Part shown: one piece after another, positions 17,363 to 26,868 of the stretch
How the letters are laid out: the number at the start of each line of letters is the position of its first letter
Position numbering within the stretch: position 1 is the first letter of the stretch
Source of the DNA: JAVVTQ01 sp036653595
GTDB taxonomy: Bacteria > Bacillota > Clostridia > Oscillospirales > Ruminococcaceae
Direction of reading: 5' to 3'
Assembly: GCA_036653595.1 (NCBI GenBank)
Contig: JAVVTQ010000002.1
Coordinates: 22,568-86,567 of the forward strand
DNA length: 64,000 bases
Program-made: the position numbers and the translations under genes
The notes under the pieces: model-generated
What the model was told of the DNA's origin: nothing
Seen by the model: the letters and a program-made list of their open reading frames with translations, nothing else
Database searches by the model: none

Positions 17363-18724
17363 ATGGATTCTGTTCTACTGAAAGACCGTGATTTTCTGCG
17401 ATGGACGCTGAAATTGTCATTTCCGATAATGATCCAGCAGCTTCTGCTCATAAGCGTGAACGCGTTTGACAGCTTTATGATGGGCAGATTCGGCGAGATT
17501 GAGATGTCGGCAGTTTCGCAAAGCTCGCAGATTTTCTTTATATTTTCCGTGATGACATACGGCATCGCGGGCACATGCAGCATTCTTGTCGCCCAGTATC
17601 TGGGCAAGAAGGACAGTGAATCGATTAAGACCATCGTGGCAATTTCGCTGAGGCTGGGACTTGTCCTCGGACTTGTGGTCGGACTTTGTGTGAACATCTT
17701 TTCAGGCTCGGTGCTCAGAATTTTCTCGAACAACAAAGAGGTAATCGCCTTTGGCCGGCAGTATTTGTCAATAGCATCATACTCCTATATTCTCTATGGT
17801 GTGACAAATGTCCTGTACGGAGTGTTCAAGGGCACAGAAAAAGTAAAATATGTCTTTTGGGGAAATGCCGTCTGCTATACGCTCAACATTGCGCTAAACT
17901 ATGTCTTCATCTTCGGCAAGTTCGGAGTTCCCGCCCTCGGAGTCCGCGGCGCAGCGCTCGGAACGCTGATAGCGCGCTGTGTTGAATTCATTTTCGTCAT
18001 ATGCATGTTCTCTAAAAAAATTGACTTTAAGCTTCGCGATATTTTCCGCAAAAACACGCTGCTGCTGCTCGACTTTCTGCGCGTTATGCGCCCGATAATG
18101 GGGCACGAGCTGATTTGGGGAATCGGCACCTCCATGTCGCAGGTTGTCATGGGTCAGATAAGCCCCATGGCCACAACAGCCTACAATATCACATACATGC
18201 TCTATCAGCTGTTCGCCTCAATTTTCAGTGGTCTGGGCGGGGCGGCGCAGACCATCATAGGCAAGACCATCGGCTCGGGGGACACGGAGCGCGTCAAAAA
18301 ATCCGCTCGCACACTTTTGATCTATGCAACCATTCTGGGGGTTTTTAGCATGTGCAGCGTGCTCTTGCTGAAAACGCCGTTTATCTCGCTGTACAACGTC
18401 TCTGCGGAGACGGCACAATATGCCGAAAAAATAATGCCAATCATGGCTGTTGCGCTGTTTTTCATGGCTTGGGAGGTCGTGGGGTTGGTGAATATTCTGC
18501 GCGGTGGCGGCGACGGAAAGACCGGATTTTTTACGGATGTCGTCGTCATGTGGATGATAGCCATCCCGCTCGGTCTGCTCGCGGCGTTTCGCTGGAATCT
18601 TTCGCCTGTGCTCATCATTCTGTTTATAAAGATAGACATGCCCCTAAAGGCCACCGTGGGGCTTGTGCGTGTGCTTAAGATGAAGTGGATAAAAAACCTG
18701 ACGAGAGAAAACACCATTTTGTAA
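17363..18724 (+). CDS. MATE family efflux transporter
   Basis: 453 aa with about twelve hydrophobic helices in two homologous halves, the MATE/MOP multidrug exporter plan (cation-coupled export of drugs or metabolites). Typical segments are LSFPIMIQQLLLISVNAFDSFM at the start (split across helix 1), TCSILVAQYLGKKD after helix 2, GAALGTLIARCVE in helix 5-6 and the matching GLGGAAQTIIGKTIGSGD in the second half. The start at 17363 is nine bases after AAAGGCGG and downstream of the predicted promoter; ATG 17354 is the alternative. Stands alone; substrate unknown. Confidence 0.93.
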   Translation: MDSVLLKDRDFLRWTLKLSFPIMIQQLLLISVNAFDSFMMGRFGEIEMSAVSQSSQIFFIFSVMTYGIAGTCSILVAQYLGKKDSESIKTIVAISLRLGLVLGLVVGLCVNIFSGSVLRIFSNNKEVIAFGRQYLSIASYSYILYGVTNVLYGVFKGTEKVKYVFWGNAVCYTLNIALNYVFIFGKFGVPALGVRGAALGTLIARCVEFIFVICMFSKKIDFKLRDIFRKNTLLLLDFLRVMRPIMGHELIWGIGTSMSQVVMGQISPMATTAYNITYMLYQLFASIFSGLGGAAQTIIGKTIGSGDTERVKKSARTLLIYATILGVFSMCSVLLLKTPFISLYNVSAETAQYAEKIMPIMAVALFFMAWEVVGLVNILRGGGDGKTGFFTDVVVMWMIAIPLGLLAAFRWNLSPVLIILFIKIDMPLKATVGLVRVLKMKWIKNLTRENTIL

Positions 18725-19186
18725 ATTCTTGAGGGCAAGTGATTTTATGTTGGGCGGAGCTTTTCCTTTCACTCAAAAAGCCGCCGTCTGCCCTTCTCTT
18801 TCGCGGCCGGCTCACGCACCGAAATTTCATTTCAAAGTGCTGACCCAGCACCGCTAAAGCGTTTGCCGAGCATGGCTGTGCAGACCATCATTGCGGCGAA
18901 TATGCTGCCTGCGAGTCTGCTTTTTGCTTCTCCGTTTAAATTGTACGTAAGATTTTCTTCTAGCTTAAGAGAGTTGGCTTTATCATCGCCACCGCATATG
19001 TTTTGAAATGGGCGTCTTGCAAACGCCAAAATATGCGCCCAAACACACTTTTTTTTGAAATTCAAAAGCTAAAGGACCGCCCGATTAATTCGGATGGTCC
19101 TTTAGCTTTTTTGCACTTATCACATTTTGGGCACACCGCATATCGCGGCTTCTCTTTTGCATCGCCACTTAAAACAGCATCGGTAC
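18725..19186. other. Gene-free region between convergent genes
   Basis: 462 bases. It contains the bidirectional terminator at 19064-19110. A minus-strand open frame at 18832-19065 (77 codons) ends in a hydrophobic, codon-normal stretch and might be a decayed gene end. It has no ribosome binding site and no recognisable match, so I do not call it a gene. Confidence 0.45.
19064..19110. terminator. Bidirectional intrinsic terminator
   Basis: Arms AAAAGCTAAAGGACC (19064-19078) and GGTCCTTTAGCTTTT (19096-19110) pair perfectly over 15 bp, with an inner CCGA/TCGG stem. A-run on one side and T-run on the other suit both converging genes. Confidence 0.85.
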
Positions 19187-22100
19187 TCACATGCTCTCGC
19201 ATGTTTTTTTTGTGCCATAGAGCAGCACCATTTCCTTATCATTTGACCATTTTATCGCAAGCGCGTCAACTCTCAGGCGCTTTCTTGTGTCAGTGCTGAT
19301 AATCTCGAGATTGTCCGTGTCTCCGCGCTTAATTCGCTCTATAAGGCATGTCTCACATGGGCCGCTTTGCCCGCCGCGCAGAGTCGTGAAGCAAAGTGCG
19401 CCGGGTTTTACTTGTGGGAACAGCTCCTGCATTCTCTTGTTTGAATATTCGAGCGAGTGTGTATTTGGATTTACCACACAAACATAGTCAGGAAGCACAT
19501 CAAGAATTTGCAGCCTTGTATGCAGGTTTTCGAGCACCCTGTCCTCCGCTTTTTTCTTGAACAAAAAGACGCTCAAAACCTTTGACAGGTACGACAGCTT
19601 TTCGATTTCCTCAGATGTCCAAACCCGATGATCTTTGCACTCGTCAAAGCCTATATATCCGCACGTCATTTCATCATTTAGTATTGTGACCTTTAATGTG
19701 GACAAAACGCCTCTTGCCTCTAAAATATGCCTCAAATATGGGGGCAGCTCTCCGACATCGTTGCAGTACAGCATACCATCCTTGTCAAAGCAGTCCATTA
19801 TTGAGTCGGAATTTTCTGTGAGCTTCAGATTCTGCAATTCACTCATTTTGGCGGGAATTCCCTCATTGCACCATTCGTACACATTGCTTGTCGTGTGTTC
19901 GCTTTCGTCGTTTTCGAAAATGGCGACTCTGCTCACGTGATATCTCTTGCCTATTGCGGCGAGCGCCATGCCTATGCTGATGTTGAAGTCCTTTGAGGTA
20001 TAGAGAAGCTCAAAAATCTGCGCCTCGATATTTTGAGATACCTTGAGATTTTGCAGCTCCTCGTCATTTGTTCTCGCAATATCAATCGGATAGCTTTCTT
20101 CCTCCTCCGCCCTATACAGAACTACCTGGTCTTTTCCGCCTTGCTTTGCCTGATAGAGCGCGGCGTCGGCTTTTCGATAGAGAGTCTCAAAGGATTCACG
20201 ATTTTCTTCAATCATGATAATTCCAATGCTGCAACTTATTTGGTATTTCTCTTTTTCGCCCTCATACGTTTGCCGAAATGCGCCCGATATCTCCGTGGCT
20301 TTTTTGAGAACGCTGCTTGTATCGGGAACATTCTTCATCAGAACCGCAAATTCATCGCCGCCCATGCGCCCCACTATATCATTGTTTCTGAAAGCCGCTT
20401 TGAGCTTTGCGCAGGCTTCGATGAGAACCAAATCGCCGAACGCATGCCCGAGAGTGTCGTTGACGCCCTTGAAATTGTCGATATCGAGAACCAGCAAAGC
20501 ATGAAGTCCATTAGGATAGTCGTTTAGGACTTTTTGAGAAAGCGTGGTCATGGCTACTTTATTGTACAGGCCGGTCATCGAATCGGTCTGCACCCTGTTT
20601 TTCAGAAGCTCTGACTGTTTTTTAATATCATCTATGTCCGACATAAAGCCCACCAGACGCGCAGGCGCGCCCGACTCGTCTAAGCTTATGCTCAAATCAA
20701 TCCTGGCCCAGATATATGTGTCGTCTCCTCTGCGAAGCCTTGCCTCATAGCTTGCTTTTTTGTCCTTCATGAGTTTTTCCATTTTGGTTTTTGCCAAGAT
20801 GCGGTCATCGGGATAGAAAAAGTACTCGGTCACAGCGTCCACGAACTCGGCAAAAGGCAGTGACGAAAATACGCGTGTGTCAGCCATAAGCTTTTGCGAG
20901 CTTACGCCGAATATGCGCTCTGCGTTTTCAAAATGCGTGTACATCTGCTTTTTTAAATCAACCTCAAACAATGTGCCACTGGATGCGTTGATTGCAACCG
21001 AGAAGCGCTTTTCGCTCATCCTCAGCTCCTGCTCCTGCTGCTTAACAAGCGTGATATCCGTCAGAATGCTGTTATTTTGCAATCCGTCCATGCCGTCAAC
21101 TAAGTATCCGTTGTCCATAATCCATAGGATGGGCCCATCCTTCTTTCGAATTCTGTATGGAATGCGGTAGGTTTTTCCAACTGAAATCTGCTTCTGGTGA
21201 CTTTCGAATGCGTCTTGCCTGTCCTCCTCAAGCAGAAGGTCGATATAGCGGCCTCCGTGCAACTTATTTATATCGTCGAGCGTGTAGCCCGTCATCTTCG
21301 TAAACCCGGTGCTTACGTATGTAGCCAAGGACTCCTCGGCTGTTTTGGCATATGTCACCACGACCATTCCACCGTTTATATTGTCGAGCAGCGATTGATA
21401 TTTTTGATTTGCGCTCACAATCCTTCTATTGTGATTTTTCACTCCATTTATATAATAAATGAACAGCAGGCTTCCCGCCAACACCAGTCCCATTATCAGC
21501 TTCAGCACAATTTTATTTGTGGTTTTTTCCTGTTCGAGCATCAGCTCATCGGAGGCAATGCTGAAAGTGTACCAATCATTCACCGTCGATGGAGCAAAGC
21601 TGACAAATCTCCGCGCGCCGCCATACGAGAATTCGAAGCACTTGCTCGCGCCTTTTTCTATGGCTGTCTTAATCTCCGCCATAGAGATATCGTAAAGCTC
21701 GGTCTTTTCGAAGAACAAAAACAGATTATCCTCATCAGACAGCTTGTCGGCATGTTCGCTGGAGAGAATTATGTTCCCGCCGGGATCGACAATAAAGCCA
21801 TAGCCCTTGCTGTAATAGTTGAAATCAAGCAGATGCACTCCGGCTGTCTGCGACGGATAGACGCCGAAGAGTACGCCGATAATTGTTTCGCTTTTCTTTA
21901 TTGGAACGGCTATGATGAGACTTTTTTCCCCGTTTAACTCGGTCAACATGGGCTTGCCGGCGTCTGTTTCTCCGCGCATGGTTTTTTGAAAATAATCGCG
22001 CCCTGAGACATCGCGTGAAATCCCGTCACTCGAGTAGCTTATGCCGCTTGAATTGCAGACAACCATCTTCGAAAAGCCGACGCCATACACAGCATTCTGC

Positions 22101-22360
22101 AATATTTCCATTATGTCCTGCTTTGTCAGGTTTTGCATTTCCTTGAGGTTATTTGCCAGAATATTCATCGTCTTGACGTTAAAAGAAATGCGATCCAAAA
22201 ACACCTTGTTGTAGTCCATGGAAACCTCGGAGAGTGTGCGGTATGTTTCCTTGACCAAGTCATCCTGCAGCTGAAAAGTGAACTCCCATATCGTCCACAC
22301 TGAGATAACGAGAATCACCAAAATGCATATAATTTTAAACATATAGTTTTTAATTTTCAT
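19187..22360 (-). CDS. Membrane sensor diguanylate cyclase (dCache-PAS-PAS-GGDEF-GAF-PAS)
   Basis: 1057 aa. Makes cyclic-di-GMP from two GTP. TM1 (about 8-27), an extracellular dCache-like sensor (about 29-282; DVSGRDYFQKTMRG is a typical Cache segment), TM2 (about 283-306), then PAS domains at about 319-440 and 450-582 and a complete GGDEF domain at 590-750. The active site GGDEF is at 667-671, preceded five residues earlier by the inhibitory-site motif RNND (658-661), so product feedback is expected. Unusually, the catalytic domain is followed by a GAF-like domain (about 780-920) and a final PAS-like domain with CFTTLRGGQSGPCETC. ATG at 22360 follows GGAGAG by eight bases; an earlier TTG has none. 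Monocistronic. Confidence 0.92.
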   Translation of the reverse strand: MKIKNYMFKIICILVILVISVWTIWEFTFQLQDDLVKETYRTLSEVSMDYNKVFLDRISFNVKTMNILANNLKEMQNLTKQDIMEILQNAVYGVGFSKMVVCNSSGISYSSDGISRDVSGRDYFQKTMRGETDAGKPMLTELNGEKSLIIAVPIKKSETIIGVLFGVYPSQTAGVHLLDFNYYSKGYGFIVDPGGNIILSSEHADKLSDEDNLFLFFEKTELYDISMAEIKTAIEKGASKCFEFSYGGARRFVSFAPSTVNDWYTFSIASDELMLEQEKTTNKIVLKLIMGLVLAGSLLFIYYINGVKNHNRRIVSANQKYQSLLDNINGGMVVVTYAKTAEESLATYVSTGFTKMTGYTLDDINKLHGGRYIDLLLEEDRQDAFESHQKQISVGKTYRIPYRIRKKDGPILWIMDNGYLVDGMDGLQNNSILTDITLVKQQEQELRMSEKRFSVAINASSGTLFEVDLKKQMYTHFENAERIFGVSSQKLMADTRVFSSLPFAEFVDAVTEYFFYPDDRILAKTKMEKLMKDKKASYEARLRRGDDTYIWARIDLSISLDESGAPARLVGFMSDIDDIKKQSELLKNRVQTDSMTGLYNKVAMTTLSQKVLNDYPNGLHALLVLDIDNFKGVNDTLGHAFGDLVLIEACAKLKAAFRNNDIVGRMGGDEFAVLMKNVPDTSSVLKKATEISGAFRQTYEGEKEKYQISCSIGIIMIEENRESFETLYRKADAALYQAKQGGKDQVVLYRAEEEESYPIDIARTNDEELQNLKVSQNIEAQIFELLYTSKDFNISIGMALAAIGKRYHVSRVAIFENDESEHTTSNVYEWCNEGIPAKMSELQNLKLTENSDSIMDCFDKDGMLYCNDVGELPPYLRHILEARGVLSTLKVTILNDEMTCGYIGFDECKDHRVWTSEEIEKLSYLSKVLSVFLFKKKAEDRVLENLHTRLQILDVLPDYVCVVNPNTHSLEYSNKRMQELFPQVKPGALCFTTLRGGQSGPCETCLIERIKRGDTDNLEIISTDTRKRLRVDALAIKWSNDKEMVLLYGTKKTCESM

Positions 22361-22599
22361 CAATGGCACTCTCCACTTTTTCAACTACGATAATCTTATT
22401 ATGGCGCGCACATATTGTCAACTTTTGAGGGATACCGCACACCTTTTCTCACTGTTTCGCTGATGTTTGATTTGTGAGTTATATTCAGACCGCCCGCCGA
22501 GAAAATGACATTTGAAGCATTTTCGGTGTTTAAGTCCGCGGCTTTCGCTTTGATGAGCCACAGTGAATTACACAGCTGTCTATGCGACGCATAAAGTCA

Positions 22600-22636
22600 A
22601 AAACGCCCGTTCGAGCAATACTCGAACGGGCGTTTT
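22600..22636 (-). terminator. Intrinsic terminator of the MMPL exporter unit
   Basis: AAAACGCCCGTTCGAG and CTCGAACGGGCGTTTT form a perfect 16-bp stem with a CAATA loop. The A run at 22599-22603 becomes the T tail on the minus strand. Confidence 0.88.
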
Positions 22637-22649
22637 ACTGCTGTTTATT

Positions 22650-24629
22650 CTAAAACAAATTCTTGATGCGATCCCACAGGGACAGCGCTGCCGCTTCCGG
22701 CAAAGCCTCTGCGACAACCACCGGCTTGTCGATGGAGGCTGTCATCATCACAAACTGAACCGAATTGACACTTGTGTTTTTGGGTGAAACGAACGATACT
22801 GTTTTGAAATCTCCGCCCATTAAATCGCCCATGAGGTCGGAGCTGTTCTCGAGCTTGGAGAACTGCGATGTGCCGTTGTGCAGCTGCTTGACACCGTCAT
22901 AAAGCTGTGCAACGCCTTTTTTATAGCTCTCAAGTCCACTTGTCAGCTGGTTTGTGCCGCCGGACAATTTGTCCACTCCCCCGGTGTATTGCACTATCCC
23001 ACTGTAAAATTGCGCCAATCCGTCAATCTGAGCTTTGACTCCTGCAAGCTGCTTCCAGCCGGGATCGCTGCTCATTGTTTCCACGACCATCGCGGTGAGA
23101 AATTCCTTTTCCTTAGCCGCTCTGTCCGCCGCCAAAAGACCTGCTGCCGCGTTGACCTCTCCTGCTGCTTGCATCGCAGCACCAGCCTGTGCCAGCGCAG
23201 TTTGCAAGTCGGAGGGAGAGCCTCCGGCAACCAAGTCGCACGCAACTGTTATGATTGCCGCACATGTAGCCGCATCGGGCAGCGCCGTGCCTTTTTGCAG
23301 TCCTGCAACAAGGCTCTTGTATAATAAATCGACTGTCGTTGCCTGTTGTGCAGCCGCAGCTCCCAGCACCGTTGAAACAGACGTTACTTTAAGCGGGTCG
23401 CCTCCGGCAGCCGCAATTTCCTGCATTGCCATACCCACCTTGCCCGCTTGAGCAAGCTTTCCGAGGGCTACTCGTACAGCATCGGAAGTCTTTGGGTTTG
23501 TGGCCAGCTCTGCGTTTGCCAATACCAACGCTGTCGTGAGGTCGTCGTCTCCAATCGAGCCTATTTGCTGCTTTAAGCCTGCTCTTGCCTGTGTGCGCAT
23601 GGCGTCCGTAACATCGAGAAGCCCTGCGAAAACAGCTGTGTAATTTGCAAGCGTCAGCGCCGGTATGTTTGGTTTACCCTGTGCTGTAAGCTGTGCATTG
23701 AGCTGCGCGGTGATTTCGCTTAGCATTCCATTGACAAGCTGCTCTGCACCCTTGACAATCGAAGAGCTGTTTTTGCTCAGCGCGCTCAGGCCGTTGCCTA
23801 TGTCCGCGGCCCCGTCTTTGAGACTTCCGATGCCTGAATTAAGCTGGCTTGCGCCGTCAACCAGGCTTTTTGTGCCGACATTCAAGTCCTTGAAAGCCTT
23901 TCCCAGGCCCCCTAGACTTCCGTCGCCGCTCAACAGGGCATTAAAATCAAAGGACATATTCATGGAGACTCCGTTAAACGATATCCCCGACATCTCGAAG
24001 TCGGTGACGTCGGCCGTCACCTCCAGTGTCTGCTCTGTTCCCGGAAGCAGCACAAAAGCCAGCTGCTTGTTGGCACCGGCATTGGCAATTGTTGCGTCCT
24101 TTGCCACTATATTTTTGCATTTCTCGGCATTGAGCACAACGCCGACCTGCATGGCATAGTGTTCAAAAAATGTCTTGTCAACCGCCTTGTTCTGCATTAT
24201 TTTGATGACAATGCGCAAAGCGCCGCTTTTACCGCCGAGATTTTGCGACGTCATTTCATTTCCGTTTAAGAAATATCTGACACTTATATCCCAGGGAATT
24301 GTCGTCTTTGCCATCTTTCCCTGATAGCTTAGCTTTCCCGCGGAAGCCTTGACGGTGACGGCGTCTCCGCTTTTTGTGGAGATAGCCCCGGCAGTGAGAT
24401 CTGTTACTTTTTCATAATTCCCGTAATCGGTGATTGTGCCCGGGGCTAAAAGCTCAAAGCTGTTGACAACAAATATCTCTTTTACCCTGCCGTCCTGGCT
24501 CATGTTGGCGTAGACTACCTCATCTTTTGGCGCGGACTGTGCCGCAAAGGAGGTCGGCACGATGACGAGACTCATTGAGACGACGGCAAGAAGCGCGATG
24601 ATTCTTTTAAAATCAAACTTCTTTTTCAT
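22650..24629 (-). CDS. Secreted LxxG heptad-repeat protein paired with MMPL exporter (YhgE-like region)
   Basis: 659 aa. N-terminal signal peptide (about 1-29, ending SFAA), then a beta-rich region (about 35-215), then a long helical region. The helical region has X-X-X-Leu-X-X-Gly heptads, for example LVDGASQLNSGIGSLKDGA near 255 and LSGGTNQLTSGLESYKKGV near 565. These heptads are the hallmark of YhgE/Pip-type proteins, but the multi-TM ends of YhgE are missing and no C-terminal TM is visible, so it should be extracellular or membrane-associated. An Ala-rich insert lies between the two heptad blocks (about 330-540). It starts two bases after the MMPL gene stops, so it is probably an accessory of that exporter. 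Function is inferred from pairing only. Confidence 0.8.
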   Translation of the reverse strand: MKKKFDFKRIIALLAVVSMSLVIVPTSFAAQSAPKDEVVYANMSQDGRVKEIFVVNSFELLAPGTITDYGNYEKVTDLTAGAISTKSGDAVTVKASAGKLSYQGKMAKTTIPWDISVRYFLNGNEMTSQNLGGKSGALRIVIKIMQNKAVDKTFFEHYAMQVGVVLNAEKCKNIVAKDATIANAGANKQLAFVLLPGTEQTLEVTADVTDFEMSGISFNGVSMNMSFDFNALLSGDGSLGGLGKAFKDLNVGTKSLVDGASQLNSGIGSLKDGAADIGNGLSALSKNSSSIVKGAEQLVNGMLSEITAQLNAQLTAQGKPNIPALTLANYTAVFAGLLDVTDAMRTQARAGLKQQIGSIGDDDLTTALVLANAELATNPKTSDAVRVALGKLAQAGKVGMAMQEIAAAGGDPLKVTSVSTVLGAAAAQQATTVDLLYKSLVAGLQKGTALPDAATCAAIITVACDLVAGGSPSDLQTALAQAGAAMQAAGEVNAAAGLLAADRAAKEKEFLTAMVVETMSSDPGWKQLAGVKAQIDGLAQFYSGIVQYTGGVDKLSGGTNQLTSGLESYKKGVAQLYDGVKQLHNGTSQFSKLENSSDLMGDLMGGDFKTVSFVSPKNTSVNSVQFVMMTASIDKPVVVAEALPEAAALSLWDRIKNLF

Positions 24630-24631
24630 TT

Positions 24632-26722
24632 TTATATCTCCTTTCCTGCCTCGGCAGGCTTTGTTTCGTTTTTTATGAAGTGCAGACCTATCGAGGTTTT
24701 TGTGATGATTTTATCAAAGAGCAGCAGCAGTGCCGGCAGGAAGAACAGCACCATAAACGCCGATATAAGCGCGCCGCGTCCGAGTATAATTCCGAGCTGG
24801 CTTATGACACCGTTTGTCGATATAAGTCCCAGCACCATGCCCGCGATAAAGAGAATGCTGACCGGTGTTATAATTGATGCCGCCGTCTCCTCCACAGTCC
24901 TGTGAATGGATGTGAGCTTTCCGTGAGCGACTCGGTTATCTATATAGTGCTTTGCAAATAAAATTCCATAGTCAACCGTCGCGCCGAGCTGAACAGCGCT
25001 GACTATTTGATATCCGATGAAGTTGAGGCTGTCACCCATGAAGTAGGGCAATCCCAGATTGAGCCAGATGGCGCCCTCAATTGTGAGTATGAGTATAATT
25101 GGCAGGGATATGCTCTTAAACGCGACTATAAGCACCAGCCCGATTGCCACAATCGCAGAAACCGTGACAAGCATGTTATCGCCGGTTATTGTCTCCTTTA
25201 GGTCATAGTTTACAACATTATTTCCAATCAGATGATATGCGGTATTGTAGTATTTTGCAGCAACTGCGCGCACCTCATCGACGACTCGAAAGGCCGCTTC
25301 GCCCTCGTCTTCTGTGTCGGCGTATAAAATCAGCCTGCTAAAGCCGCCTCCGCTAAACGACGACTGCTGTTCAGGCGTGAGAAATTCCTCGGGTATCTCA
25401 ACGCCGACCATGTTTGTGAACGCGGTCACGGAGCTTATGAGCGGGATTTGCGCCAAATCGTCGGCCAGCGCCTTTTCGCTGACAAGGTCCCCCGACGGCA
25501 CCATCAGAATCATTTGCTGTCCGCCGCCGAAAACATCCTCAATTTCCTTTTTTTCAATCGCGACAGCTGTTTCCGGACCGTTCATGCTCGATGAACCGTA
25601 TATGAATTCGTTTTTCGCCTGTGCTTTGAAGCTCGGCACAATAAGCAGCGCTATGAATAGGGAAAGAGGTATGCAAACTCTTGTGATAAAGCGGCCCAAT
25701 CCGCGAAAGGACGGCATGAGATTGCGGTGCCTTGTCTTATCCATAATTTTTGCGGCATATATCGCGACCACCGGGAGCAGCACCATAACCGTGACAAAGC
25801 TCAAAAACACGCCCTTTGCCAGCACAACTCCCATATCCGCGCCTATTCTAAACTTCATAAGCACGAGTGCAATGAAGCCGAAGAATGTGGTGAGCATACT
25901 CGAGGAAATTGCTGTTGAAGAGTCGATAATTGCAAGGCGCATCGCCTCCTCGACGCTTGTGGTTTTCTCTCTGTACGAGGCAAAGCTGTGCAGCAAAAAC
26001 ACCGCATAGTCGATGGACACCGCCAACTGCAAAATGGCGCTGGTGGCCTGTGTTACATAAGAAATTTCGCCTAAAAATACATTGGTGCCCTCGTTTATCA
26101 ATATCGCCACACCGATTGTGATGAGAAACAGCACCGGCTCAAACCAAGAGCTTGTCGTCAAAAGGAGAATGATGAAGACAAGCGGGACGGCAAACGCCAT
26201 TATCTTTGTCATCTCGCCCATCGTCACGTTTTGGACATATGCAAAGTTGGCGCCCTCTCCGGAAAGCTTGCACCCATCTCCGACAATAGCCTTTATCTCG
26301 TTTGTGATGCGAACCGTCTCGTCCTGGTCGATGGAGAGCATCATAAGAGCGTCGCCGTCTTTGTAAAAGCCCTCGACCATCGATTTGTCCTGAAATTCCA
26401 GCGGCACCTCAATGTCGGCCACATCGTCCAGCCACATCGCGCTGCTGACGCCCTCAATCTCCAAAAACTGCTGCTTCATGAGCTTGGCTTTTGGAAGTGC
26501 AATATCAGGGATAAACACATTTAGGTTTGGAATTCCCTCGGAAAAACTCTCGTTCATGACACGCATTGCCTTTGTGGACGGGGAATCCTCACTCAAATAA
26601 TCCGACAGATTATAGTTGATGTTTGTGGCGGTCATCCCCAGCACACTGAGGACTATTGAAACCAAAACAATTATTATAACCGCTTTCTTGTGATTCAAAA
26701 TTAAATCCGCCAGCTTATGCAT
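24632..26722 (-). CDS. MMPL/RND family exporter
   Basis: 696 aa with about twelve TM helices in two repeats: one helix near the N-terminus (about 14-32), a large extracellular loop, then a five-helix bundle (about 170-320), repeated in the second half. SIDYAVFLLHSFASYREK (about 238-255) and the matching TVDYGILFAKHYIDNR (about 580-595) are the GxxxDY-type motifs of MMPL/SSD transporters, where the Asp relays protons. Such exporters move lipids, glycolipids or drugs outward. It overlaps no gene but adjoins the secreted partner, and its promoter lies inside a likely TetR operator at 26765-26804. Confidence 0.92.
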   Translation of the reverse strand: MHKLADLILNHKKAVIIIVLVSIVLSVLGMTATNINYNLSDYLSEDSPSTKAMRVMNESFSEGIPNLNVFIPDIALPKAKLMKQQFLEIEGVSSAMWLDDVADIEVPLEFQDKSMVEGFYKDGDALMMLSIDQDETVRITNEIKAIVGDGCKLSGEGANFAYVQNVTMGEMTKIMAFAVPLVFIILLLTTSSWFEPVLFLITIGVAILINEGTNVFLGEISYVTQATSAILQLAVSIDYAVFLLHSFASYREKTTSVEEAMRLAIIDSSTAISSSMLTTFFGFIALVLMKFRIGADMGVVLAKGVFLSFVTVMVLLPVVAIYAAKIMDKTRHRNLMPSFRGLGRFITRVCIPLSLFIALLIVPSFKAQAKNEFIYGSSSMNGPETAVAIEKKEIEDVFGGGQQMILMVPSGDLVSEKALADDLAQIPLISSVTAFTNMVGVEIPEEFLTPEQQSSFSGGGFSRLILYADTEDEGEAAFRVVDEVRAVAAKYYNTAYHLIGNNVVNYDLKETITGDNMLVTVSAIVAIGLVLIVAFKSISLPIILILTIEGAIWLNLGLPYFMGDSLNFIGYQIVSAVQLGATVDYGILFAKHYIDNRVAHGKLTSIHRTVEETAASIITPVSILFIAGMVLGLISTNGVISQLGIILGRGALISAFMVLFFLPALLLLFDKIITKTSIGLHFIKNETKPAEAGKEI

Positions 26723-26764
26723 CGCTTCACCCTGTTTCTTTACAAATGTTGATTTATTACCACG

Positions 26765-26804
26765 TGCTCATTATAATGAATATATAGGTATTTTTCAATG
26801 AGCA
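26765..26804. promoter_or_regulatory. TetR operator candidate overlapping the MMPL promoter
   Basis: Arms TGCTCATT (26765-26772) and AATGAGCA (26797-26804) form an inverted repeat. Between and over them lies a near-ideal minus-strand promoter: -35 TTGAAA (26793-26798), 17 bases, -10 TATAAT (26770-26775). A repressor on the arms would cover both boxes, which fits control by the adjacent TetR protein. Confidence 0.65.
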
Positions 26805-26868
26805 TTGAAAGGAAGTTTGTTCAAAACTGGACAATATCGTCAAATATGTTTAAAAAAGGTGAAAAATT

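Noticed and set aside
18832..19065. 77-codon minus-strand frame ending in a hydrophobic stretch
   Set aside because: No ribosome binding site, no recognisable family, and it overlaps a terminator arm. Possibly a gene remnant but not supportable.
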